64,000 bases of DNA, from assembly GCA_963931865.1 (NCBI GenBank), contig OZ007514.1:7666646-7730645 (forward strand). Direction: 5' to 3'. Source of the DNA: Axinella damicornis (taxonomy: Eukaryota > Porifera > Demospongiae > Axinellida > Axinellidae). Under the pieces are notes generated by a model. It saw nothing but the letters and a program-made list of their open reading frames with translations. It ran no database searches and was not told the origin of the DNA. The position numbers were made by a program, and so were the translations under genes. The number at the start of each line of letters is the position of its first letter. The stretch's first letter is position 1. This document shows, one piece after another, positions 42,301 through 54,300 of this stretch.

Positions 42301-45300
42301 TATGTGAGTAATCCGGCGCCAGACGTCACACGCCGGACAGCTCTTTGTGCAGAGCTGCTACTCCCTGATTGCGTCCACTTGAGCTGCTGCTCCCCGATTG
42401 ATCCTGCTGCTCCCCGTTTGCGTCCGCTTGAGCTGCTCCCCCCCCCCCCCCCCCCCTCCCCCCCCTCCCCGATTGCATCTGCTTCGGCTGCTGCTCCCCG
42501 ATTGCATTCGCTTCAACTGCTGCTCCCCGATTGCATCCGCTTCAACTGCAGCTCCCCGATTGTGTTCGCTTCGACTACTGCTCCCTGATTGCATCTGCCA
42601 GCTGTTACAATAGATTCCAGCCCATACCCAGTGTTGTTCGTGGAGTTTGAGGCTCAGTAAGTTATTGAGGTACAAAGGTCGCGTGTCACTAGTCTAGTGG
42701 GGACCTTAATTCTGGCCTAGGAGACTACCTACTTCCACTTGTTTCCGCCATACCGCAGCTGAATCTTGTTCTAGGGCTCGGCCTTTTATATTGACAATAG
42801 ATACCTACGCTTCCCTGTGAATCGATAGTCCAGGTGATTGCATCTGGGCTTGATGGTGATAACTGTCGAAACAGTGTCTATGGAAGTACTGCACTTAGCA
42901 TACATTATGTCATCCATGTTTTCGGATTACACATGGATTTAATGAGATTTGATTAGCAAAGGTCAACCTTGGTCGTCCTGCTACTCCCCGATTGCGTTGC
43001 TTCAGCTGCTGCTCCCGATTGCATCCACTTTAACTGCTGCTCCCCTTTTGCATGCGCTTCAGCCGCTGCTCCCCGATGGCATCCACCTCAGCTGCTGCTC
43101 GCCACTTGCGTCCGCTTCAGCTACTTCTGGCCCCGATTGCGTCCACTTCAACTGCAGCTCCCTGATAGCGTCTGCTTCGACTGCTGCTCCCCGATTGCAT
43201 CTGCCAGCTGTTCTGGAAGATTCTATCCCATGGCCAATGTTCTCAAACATTCTTTGCGGAGTTCGTGGTTCAAGTACGAAGGTCGCGTGTCACTAGTCTG
43301 GTCCTGCCCCACGACATCCCACTTCCGTTGCACACACACACAGACACATGGTTAAAGTCTTAAAGTATTGATGGTGTGGGTGGGCTTTTGGATCTGTTCC
43401 AGCCATAAACTCTTGAATTCTCTCCCAGGTGAACTGGCGAAGCTGACTCTCACCACACCAATGTACAGAATAGCCAAGGCAGTGGCAGCCCTGAACTCTG
43501 GGCTGGATGTGAAGGATCGTGTGTGGTTGAAGATGACAATCCCAAAGTCTTTCATTGGTAAGATTAATGCTGCCCCAGGGAATGCCACTTCATTGGGTAG
43601 GGTACTGTCTATCACAGGGAATGTCACTTTGATGGGGACTGTCTGTAACATATATGACCCGCTGAGCGAAAACCCGGCACTACCCGCATTTTAAAAAAAT
43701 TGAGTTAACACCGGAAAGCATAACAGCTACCTTTCATCTTGCCGTAGAACAAATTTCAAAGCGATCGATTATCCAGTTGCTGAGATACAGCTCGAAACGC
43801 GCGCGGAATACGCAAAACTGCTTTCCGTGTAAATGCAATTTTTGACGTTGCTATGGTATGTGATTATTTTCCGTATACTATCCGTGTTACGTGTCGTCCA
43901 TTGTTAAGTAGCTGGACGCGTTTAGTTCGTGCTTTAGCTAGCTAGCCGTGTTTTTCGCGACTCATCCGATAGATAGGTAGGTCAGACGGAGTGAAAATGG
44001 ACAGAATAAACCAGAGGACAGCGTGAAATGACACCGTTTGTGGTAAGTAGTTCGTTCTGTGTGCGTAGCAACGCCTTCCGTATACTAATTTATGCACGAC
44101 GATATAGCTTGAGTTCGGGCTTATAACGCCGGAATGGAAGTAGATCCAGGCTTTATACTCCGATATCTTGTAGTCCATGGGTCTGCTGACCCGTTGCTGT
44201 AATAACCGCGTTTTCGCCGAAATGTTGCTTTGTGACTATAATTGCCTCTAACACAAAATCAATAATTGCGGGATGTGCCGGGTAGTCCCTCAGCGGGTCA
44301 CATATTACAGCAAAAGCTTGTGTACATGGATGTGCCTGCACACTAATCGTTTCTGATAAAGAAAGTTCCAATTGAATGCAGCTTTTAGAAGACGAAATTT
44401 TGACAAGCGAAAACGGAAACAACTAATGTTGATATAAGTGGAGCCCCTGTTGTGAACTCCGTGAACGCAGAAAGACACTAACAATGCTTCTAGTACACAC
44501 TAGCGTATTTACAAGAGACCTAGTGTGCCAAACTTAAATGTCTGCTACTCACTGTTCTGGTACTATGTCTAAGTTAGCCCTTTAAATACTATGTTATGCA
44601 AAATTCTAACTTGTGATGTCACTTCCGGCAATGTCCTTTAGACTTCGGTTCTGCGCCAGCAGAAAGGGCTGGGCAGGGAAGGTAGGTAGGTTTCAGCGCT
44701 AGGCTGAGATAACATGGCTGCTTCTGGGCTTGATTGTAGAAAGCTCTTGGTTGGCACTGTGTAGGCCATTTCTCACCTCCTTTGCACAAATGGGCTTAGA
44801 AAACAGTCTTCTCTTCATTACTGTGATTGCCAATACGTAAGTCAATGCCGTTTGTGCTCAAAGAGTTAACACACTTTATTTCCCGTGTTGTTGCAGGCAC
44901 ACCTCACCCACATTTTATTATTGGGTAGATATACATCTTTGAATGATACTTATCAGGAGCGCATAATGAGGAAGCGAACGGAAGGAAGGGAGGAGCGTGA
45001 AACGACCACACAACAGATTGAAAATTGAAAATGTTCCCACGGTAGTCCTGTTACTATTTTTAGCATGCACGTGTATTGTTGTGACTGACTAGCTATATAA
45101 ATATAGGCCTACAGCGACGGGCCAAATCTCGATGGGAGAGAGAAGATAGTGTCCGTAAGTGTCGCGGGATGTTTCCCAGCAGTCATGAACTCCACAAAAG
45201 CAGAAGGGGCGGCTATTTCCACTAGTCGAGACACCCGCTTGGTTGTGTGAAGCGGCTCGATCGACTGCATCGTCATACGGCACTTTCTCGAGGTCTGTCA

Positions 45301-48300
45301 CTACCAGTATGTCATTCCCGTGCCTCGCTACCATTGGAGTCCTGATACTGGCCTTTTCTCTGTGTTATAGCCCGGCTAGTAGTCATCCTTCTTTGAAGTT
45401 TCCGTACGCGTGCGAGCTAAAAATAGTAACGGGACTACCGTGGGAAAGTTTTCAATTTTTAATCTTTTGCGTGGTCGTTTCACGCTCCTCCCTTCCTTCC
45501 GCTCACTACCTCATTATGCGCTCCTGTACTTCTCCAAAATTTTGTTTACTATGTGGGTCACATTCCAAGACGTGGGTAGGTCTGCTTGCTCCCTACGTTT
45601 GTGATGGTCACACAGCCTGCTGTAACTTGCTTTAGGTTCTGACCTGGTGGACTGGCTCAATACAAACGTGGAGGGGTTCATTGACCGGAGGCATGCCAGG
45701 AAGTACGCAGCACTGATGCTTAAGGTGAGTCATTGCACATAGAAATGACGTTGTGCTGAATGTAGACTGTAAAAGCTATGGTTGGAATTACACTCCTGGT
45801 AGGGAAAGTATTGTGCCGTGTAATGTAGTTAAGTAAATAACCTCCCAGCTAGTAGGAAAGGCCTACCAAGATTAAGAATACATCGTCGTGATCGCTATCA
45901 TGCAGTGTAGATACAAGTGCTTTTGTCGTGCTGTCGGATGCCATTTCTCAAGCACTCTGTTTGATTTTCTTTGCCAATACAGCTCTTACAAAGGGCCTGT
46001 CACGAAAAATTTGGTCCATATATTTCGAAATATTTGGACCCCCCGGAACTTCTATTTCAGAACTATACTGAAATAAGTGGACCCCCTCTGAAATTATTGG
46101 TCGGCCCATATATTTTGAAATATATGGACCCCCATGGAACTAATATTTCAACCATGCTGAAATATATGGACCCCCAGTGGCCATTAATTTCTATGAAACA
46201 CTTTTCTTGTGCTGCCAACAATTCTATGAAACAAACAAAACAAATCTATGAAACCAACAATCTATTATACAAACAACTATGAAACAAAGTTAAGTGCACT
46301 TGCTACAAAACCAACAAGCAGCAGGCTCAAATGCTTCCGTGGGTACAGTTACGCAGTGTTCAACATGAAACCACTCCTTACATGTAGAGCATTGGATCAT
46401 GGTACACCCACGCTGCTCAGGCATACGGCAGGAGCAGTATATAGGCACAGTTGATAGTACTTTGACTTTGTTGGCTCTTCGTCTTTTACGCATGACTGGG
46501 AAGGCAGAGAGAAACTGTGACTCCAGGCAGTCGGCTAAGTGCCTTCTCATCTTGGGCTGATTGAAGTGCATTGCTCCGGGTGCCTCACCATTTGCTAACG
46601 CAGTTGCAAATGCAACAGCAAAGATACCACAGTCTGATGAACCGCTTTGCATTTGCGTGTCTATATACGTGACTTTGATGGCATCTTTTGTTGTGGCAAG
46701 CAGGGCTGCTATCTGGTTCATCACGCTCGATGTAAGGGCTGTGGGGAGGCTGTCAAATACATTGATTTCTCCATCTTTACATCCGATTGTTGAGACGGTC
46801 ACCCAGTGGTCATGTCCATTGTGAAGAACCTGGATAAATTCCTCAGTTTGGATGGCAAAACACAAAGTTCGACCTAGCCCCACTTCTTGAAGGCCATTGA
46901 TGTGAGGAAACTGTCTTTTCAAGAGACCTTGAGCGGCATTGATTATGTCATCTGTCAGCCATCCACCCTGAGTGAGAGTTGATCGATCTTTTTTGGTAGG
47001 CCCATGATGAAGAAAAGCTGGAGATGGAAGCAAATTGCAGCAACAAATCAAATATATAGGTGGGGGTGTAAATGGTGACATAGTACAGTAAACAATACAA
47101 GTAGCTTCGCTCGCTCGCTCAGCTACTTCCCCCTCGTTCGCCTACGTAAGTACGAAGGTCGTGCGTCACTATAGTCTAGTCCCGCCCCACGAACATCCTC
47201 CTTCCGTTACACACAGTCAGTCGGACAGACAGACACACGGTTAAAATCTTAATGTATTGATGGTACTCAGTGCTGAGACTACATTCATAGCCTCCTTGGT
47301 AGGCATAGCTTTAGCCCACGCTAACTTGGTGAAATAGTCGGACAGTGTTAAGATGTACCGATTTCCACTCCGGCTAGGAGGGCTGATTGGCCCCACAAAA
47401 TCCATCCCCAGGTGATACCATGGGGATTTCACAGGCACGGGATGCAGCTCAGGGCGCTCAGTTGTCAACTTCTTGTTCATGCGCTGGCAGACAGGACGGC
47501 ACTTCACCTGCAAGATTGTACACAGACATATTTGGGAATGAAGCTATGCATGTCATACACAGCCAGTAGATCAGAGAATATCCGCTGCTAAAGTCGTCTT
47601 CTATCTCAGGCATAATCAAGCATAGCTTACAAATGAAACCAGTTCTTGAGCTACAGTATAATTATAGTACTCACCAACTCCTTCACTTGCGTCGACATCC
47701 CTCGCCAGTAAAATCGTTCAGCCACTCTCCTCCATGTCTTTGTGGCGCCAAAGTGGCCAGAAGTACGATCGCAGTGACAAGATTCCAGAATTCGGCGCTG
47801 ATCAGCTACAGCTGTTACTACTTTCACATGGCGCCCCTTCTTCTTCAAAAACACTTCGCCTTTGTCTACTACTAGGGCTGCGGCCCTTTTTCTCACCGCC
47901 CTCTTCTTCTCCTTCGATAGCCCTGAAGGGTAACAGCGGTGTAGGGCATACTCTATGGCCAGTTCCAAAATCGGATCGCTCTCTTCTTCGAACTCCTGCG
48001 CACTGCCTTCGCCTTCTGGATTCATCTCGGATGATTATTATGACACCTAGCACCCAAGCGCGACATTTTATAGATACCTGTATCCTTTCCTGGTACGATC
48101 AAAGCTGCTCACCGCACACGTGGACAGGGGGAACCAATATTTCAAGGGGGAACTTTTATTTCACGTGAAATTTGAAATATTCGTTCTGGGGGGGAACGTA
48201 TATTTCGGGGGTCCAAATATTACGTGACAGGCCCACTGACTTTGTGGCCATAATCGCTGACGCTTACATGCTGACGTGCGGGGCCACTTCCAATGCGTTA

Positions 48301-51300
48301 CAGACAAGTATAGTCACACTAACTCAGATTCGACCCCTCCACACTGCACGATTAGTTGCCTCGCTTCCCGCTCGGCAGTTAGCTACGAGCTTAACTCTTT
48401 GCACGCCACGGGCACATTTATGTGCCCGTGGCGATTTTGAACGGTTAGCTTTTAAATACCTGTATGCGTTAGAGAAGGATAGTACGGCGATTTGGTGTAG
48501 TCGGCAGTGCGCTTGCGTGTTAATGCGGACATCTGTGGTTCGAATCCAGAAAGAGGAACTCTTTTTTTTTAATCTTCCATTTTGGTTTTTCTAACTCATT
48601 AATTATTCATAAGTGCATATCCCGCGTGCAAAGAGTTAAGTCAGCGTCAATATCCATGGAGGTTCTGTGTGAGCACAAAGGTGGGGGGGGGAGGGGTCAG
48701 GAGGTGGGAATGTTCACCCAAAGGGTGAAAGCAGCATGGTCATCCCTGGGCTTGATGTTCAGTCAGAGCCCGGTGAGCCGTTCTATTTCATAAATGGACC
48801 TAGAAAACACCCTTGATGAAGGCCAATTCTTTCAGCAATTATCAAGCTAGAGCTGAGTGGGTGTAGTTAGAGTCATGTATGTACTTGGGATGGCTGAGTG
48901 CATGCTGAACAGCACACTGTGCATGAATTAGTGATTGATTTCTGTGCAAGGACCTCGGGGGGATAGGGTTAAGAGTGAGGAGCCAGTTGCTGTAATGGTT
49001 GCTGCAATTGCACATGCACATTGCGAATGAGATACCACCAGCACTGACTGTCTGCATGGGCACTTCGGTGCGGAGACATAAATCTGTATGGAAATGTAGG
49101 GATAGCAAAAAGTAAGAAACAAGGTAGGGTGGATGAAAAGATTTGTAAGATAGGGATGTATACTAGAGCTGCAACGATATATCGATATTGCGATAGGTCA
49201 AGTGATACTATAATGTCAGCTAAATGCGAAAATTGATATATCACGTAACTGTAGGCACGTGCTGAACCTCGTGTTAAAGATTATTACAACTAGTTTGCAT
49301 GTTACAGCTAGTTTTTGCTGGTTACTGTAGCTAGCTCATTGATCTGTGGTGAGAGCTCATTGATCGGTTTCTGTTGACAATAATACACGGATGTGGAAAG
49401 GCGGCGAAAAACCCGGAAGGTCTGGTATCATTCATCACTTGAGTGACGTCAGGTGGACACAAAGGTGGACGTAGGGGGGGGGGGGGGGGGGGGGGCATAG
49501 TCGTTTCAGCGAGTCCTGAACTTGGCTGAAGGCTGTTCACCATCCGGTCGGCTTGGTTCAAACGCTCCGCGACTAGTCGAGACCCTCAGACGATCTACAC
49601 AACTTCGTTGGCGGTTTTTAACTTATCTGCGGTTGGGCCACACCCCCCTACGTCCACTTGCCATAAAGCACATGATGAATAATACCAGGCCTTCCGCGTT
49701 TTTTGCCGCCCTTCCGCATCCGTGTATTATTGTCAACGGAAACCGAAGAACAGAAAAAAACAGGGTAGGCCTGGGAACGAGGCTAGCCTAGTTACACATG
49801 CGTTTAACCCTTTTCCTGGTGAAGCCGCCATATGGCGGCATGGGGTAGTACCTTCGTTCCAAAAATCATAAAAAATCGAAACTTTGAATTTAGCGCTAAC
49901 TAAAGATATCAGAGCATGCGCAATGAATTGCTCTACAACGGCTTACGTCTTAAAAATTTCGGCTATTTAGGTTGCTACGTTCTGTGCACGTTGTAAATGT
50001 GACCGCAAAATGGCAGCTCGACTGTCCGTGATCGAAGTGTTTTCTCTACTTCAAGTCGACCGCCTCGGCTTCTCTGAAGGTGAAGAAAGTGAGTTTGAGG
50101 GGGAAAGGATCTGTGGCTACCTACCTGAAGGCAGTTCGAGCCGTTTTACTCCGGGGTAGTCGCCAGGGGGAGGCACTCGAAGTCGTCGATGAAGATGGTG
50201 ACGAACCCGATGAAGCGTTGGAGTTTGGCAGTCACTCTGGTCCCGATGACGAGGCAGTGGATCCTGTTGTGAGTAAGTCTACTCTTTTAGAAGCTAGAAA
50301 TGAAATTTAGAAGTCTAAATATAGTAGCAAAGACTTGATATAGTGGTATATGTACAGATGATTTATGTGTGGTCTTGGTTTCATCTCTTTCATCAGGACC
50401 CTAGCGCACCGTGATGACTCTTGGAGGGTTTCTGAGGGATCTAAGCATGTTACAGAAGATTGAAAACAGTCCATAGTGGCATTGGATTGCTTTGTGTGTG
50501 TGTGCAATAACAGATTTTATAATGATGTTGATACAAAATCTATAAATAAACGGCTATAAATAGTGCGTGCATGGTTGCTAGGCAACGTGAGTGACGTCAT
50601 CGTCTCCAGCAACTCACTGGCTACCTGGAGATATATGGTTGCTGGGGACTTTATAGCATAGTCACTGCACAACAGATTTTTATAGATGAGCTGGTTGTTA
50701 TTGATTACTGCCTCCAAAATAAACTCACCAGGGAAAGGGTTAACTTATAATCATTGAGTAGACTTCAACTTTGGTGGCTAATAACTGGAACTGTAGTTAA
50801 TTTGTCTGCCATAAGTAACATCATGAAGCTGAAGCTGAAAGTCTCATAACTGATTTAAGGTAGCATTATGCCTTTACCGTTAGGGTACCTTTAACCGTCG
50901 GGGCCTTTACCGTTAGGTTTTTTTTTGGAGAACTTCTAGGCAGTATCATTCTGTCTGCATGCTTGGTTTTTACCTTCTTTGGTGGCTATCGTGCTAGTGC
51001 ATCAGTCGAAATTTCCTGTCTGGCAGGAGTCAGGCAATGGGTTAGGATGGTATATTAGGGCCAAGGCCAGTGCTTGGCCATCCCTAAATGGAGAACATCT
51101 CTCTCCATCAATTGTGGAAAATTCAATGATCTGTTCCGAACAGCTTGCTATGGGCCTGCCTTTATTATTTAGGCTCTCCTTTCTCTCCACTACAGCATGG
51201 CTTCATTCGCCACACTGTTAACAAGATCACGTTCTCGGAGCAGTGTTACTATGTGTTTGGAGACTTTAAGGCAGCGGCTAGCTCCCTACCTGCAGGTATT

Positions 51301-54300
51301 ATAACAAGTCCTTCATTTGAGTGTCCACTTCAGTGTCCTTTTTGACACTATTTTGGTTGAGAGCTTTTCATGTGTTGTTTTGTACAATCCTGGCCAGTCC
51401 ATGTTTATCACTTATCTACATGTAGTTAGACTTTGGTCACATTTCCAGTTATAAAATTGGCTTTGCGCTTATTACACCCCAAGTGAAAAGTTTAAACCCC
51501 CATCCCCATTCTATTCCACTGTCCTTTATTCCCGATAATGCCAATGAGTATGAGCCCATTTAAACCAAGAGCGCCCGTATGGTCCCAAACTGGAATTAGG
51601 CTAGGCGATTTACATGTCACAGGAAGTCAAGTGAAGCATAGTGTCCCATAGGGACATTCCCTTGAAATAATTCATGTTTGTAGTATGTAGCTGGGTATCT
51701 CACCCACACTGAAACCTACCTGGGCAGGAACTGTTCACTAACCTTCGCCTTGTTTTTGCCATTGTTGTCGAGTGCATAGCGACAACCCGTGTTTCCACCA
51801 TTGTGGGTCTCTCTGTCAAGTCGTGGGACTACTGGAATAAAGCAGGTTTAGCCAAATACTAACTATCATACCTGAAATCAGCTAGTTTACAAAATGAATC
51901 AACACAACAAAATTCACAGTCTTTTATTAGGTTCACTTGTAAGGGTGAGGTTGATTCTGCACATGTGCCTCAGGCATATAGTGATAATGTCTACCCTAGT
52001 ACCTGGATTTATCTGATGTAGATCACTACCACTATCCTTTTCACTTAGATAAAATAATAAAAACAGTATGATTCATGAAAGTACCAAATTAATTTATTGG
52101 CCTGTTCCTATGCCATGCGATTGTAGTTGTGTCTAATTGAAGTGCATTTCTTCCCTTGGACTTGAACCCCTTCATGTGTTGAACTTGAGGCTGTAAACGA
52201 CATGGTTTAACCATTAGACTAGCAAGACAGCTCAATCCATCCAGTGGAAATGATTGGTTATATGGCAAGCAGGAATGCTGTATTACAGTGTTTATGGCGT
52301 GGTGAGGCTTACCATCTAGGGAATCAACAGCTGGTTCTCTTAAATAGTGTATCCTTAGTAGGCTGAGCGATTATGCGATTTGAAAGCACATTTGTGCTTA
52401 TGTGATTTGAAAGCCCATCCATAATCACTTTTGTGCTTATGCGATTTGAAAGCCCATAATCAGTTTTGTGCTGTCTAGCTACATGAAACATCATGGTTGC
52501 CGCCAGCCTGATGCTCAGAGATAATCAGGATTGAATATACTTAGCAGGATTGTGAATACAAATAATCTGGGCTCTGAATACATAAGCACTGGTGGCCATG
52601 GCTTCTCACTTCTGTCCACCATGGCCGCTCAATATACCGTATAGCGGGGATTTTCGTATGGTGCAAATTTCCGTATATTTTGTATGAAGCCTCGAGATAC
52701 GAAAATAAGAACTGAAAATTTTGATCGGGCAATCGAATACATGGAGGCAGCGAGCAAGTATTTCTAGCCTTCGAATGGCCTTCCAGACTCCAGTGGACCC
52801 GTCTACACCCGTTAGCCTGCAGCCTGTGGGAAGTGAGACAATGAAACTAAGCCAAGTTCACTGAGCTGCAATGATCGGTATGCAGCCAACCAGGCGGCTA
52901 TTCGTCATTTTTCTAAATTCTTCGCCAATAACCGAGGCCCAGATATCAGCCTTGTAGATGTGGTACCCTCTCGCCATTGTGCATTGCCTCAACCGAAAAC
53001 AGAAAGCGACACCATCGACATGTTTCGTACATGTATTGCTAGGGGGCGTGGCAATGTGCAGGCGCATATGAAAATTAAAATGAAAAAATTTGTGCTGAAG
53101 GCATTCGAGCTGAAATTTGCACTTACGGAAACTAACTCTTTGAGCACGATCGGCGTATTTATATGCCTGTCAAAACTTCCGCTCAGTGCGAACGGCGTAT
53201 TTCTACGCCTACCGCGATTTCGCGAGTTAACTGAAGCGGGGCAGACCCTGTTAATATAATGGCAATCATAGTAATGAAGAGGCAGACCCTACGGATATCA
53301 GCAATCGATCACAAGCTCCTCCTACCGATCGAGAGTAAAGTAAGTGCTCACTGTTTTGTCACCGTTTTTTGTACTGGCAGCATAGGCAGGCTTTTTCGCC
53401 CACGGAACGCCATTGGTAGCGCTCAAATGACCTAGTATAGGCTTGAGGCATCACCGAAGTACCTATCAACACCAGTAACTCACCCGCTGGAGGGCAGACA
53501 TCGACAGCACCAGGGCAGGGGTAGTTCCAAGGTGAGCGCTTGAGTATAACTTGGCCTAGCAGCCATATAACGGTAGTCGGGGCTCAATGACGCCCTTAGC
53601 ATGCAAATTAACTACACTTCGATAGTTCTTAGCTTCCAAAGTTGAAGTCTACACAGCGATCGTAAGTTAAACAGCGAGAAGCCTTAGAAATGTGTAACCA
53701 AGGCAATAAATTGATCAGGAGTCACGTGAGCGGAAGTTCATGAATATTAATGATCACATTCAAAGGGTTAAATTTCCCGCTATATGGTAGTTTGAATGGT
53801 ATATGCAGGTCTCCTTCAAACGAAAATTTTGTGATATCATCAACAATCGTGATTGCAATAATCGTGATGTTATAAAATCCTCAATCGCTTAGCCCTAATA
53901 ATTATGTGAAACAGGTATAACAACGTCAGTACTAAAGCAGGTTAGTGCTTAGTCTCGGAACCAGACTCCCAACCCAAAGGGCGAGGGGGAGTCTGGTACA
54001 GTTGCATACATAGCAATTTGCAGTCTGAGGAATTTCGGTGACATGAATCTGATTGCTATGTGATTTGGTTGTGGCACTTCACAGGTGGCTGAGTGTGGAG
54101 CCAGTGAATTGATCATTTATTCATCTAGCACCTCCTTGAGGGCCTCCTAACAGGTTTAATTGGCAGCACTTAGGAATCCTCATGCAAGCTGTAGCCCATA
54201 ATGGCTTTCTGTACCAGACTCCCCCTCCCCCTTTGGGTATGGGAGTCTGGTACCGAGACTAGTTAACCCTCGGCGCGCATGCACACAGGGTTACTGTAGT

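Larger units (their letters stand above)
45998..48229 (-). mobile_element. Ginger-like DNA transposon, interrupted copy
   Basis: The 2232-bp element is bounded by TGTCACG...CGTGACA with a perfect 4-bp direct duplication GGCC (45994-45997, 48230-48233). The tips extend into related AATATTTGG-type sequence and several subterminal iterations of ATATTTGGACCCCC. On the - strand it carries in order an H2C2 integrase head, the start of an integrase core, then an Ulp1 protease with a PHD finger. That gene set, TGT tips and a 4-bp duplication are what I know of Ginger elements, cut-and-paste transposons with a Gypsy-type integrase. A family C repeat sits between core and protease, and the core lacks its second Asp and Glu, so it cannot be autonomous. 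Confidence 0.85.

Noticed and set aside
42256..42613. Long frames rich in Leu, Pro, Ser and Ala over the minisatellites as proteins
   Set aside because: They follow from a 27-bp repeat with no stop in a given frame and change frame between copies.
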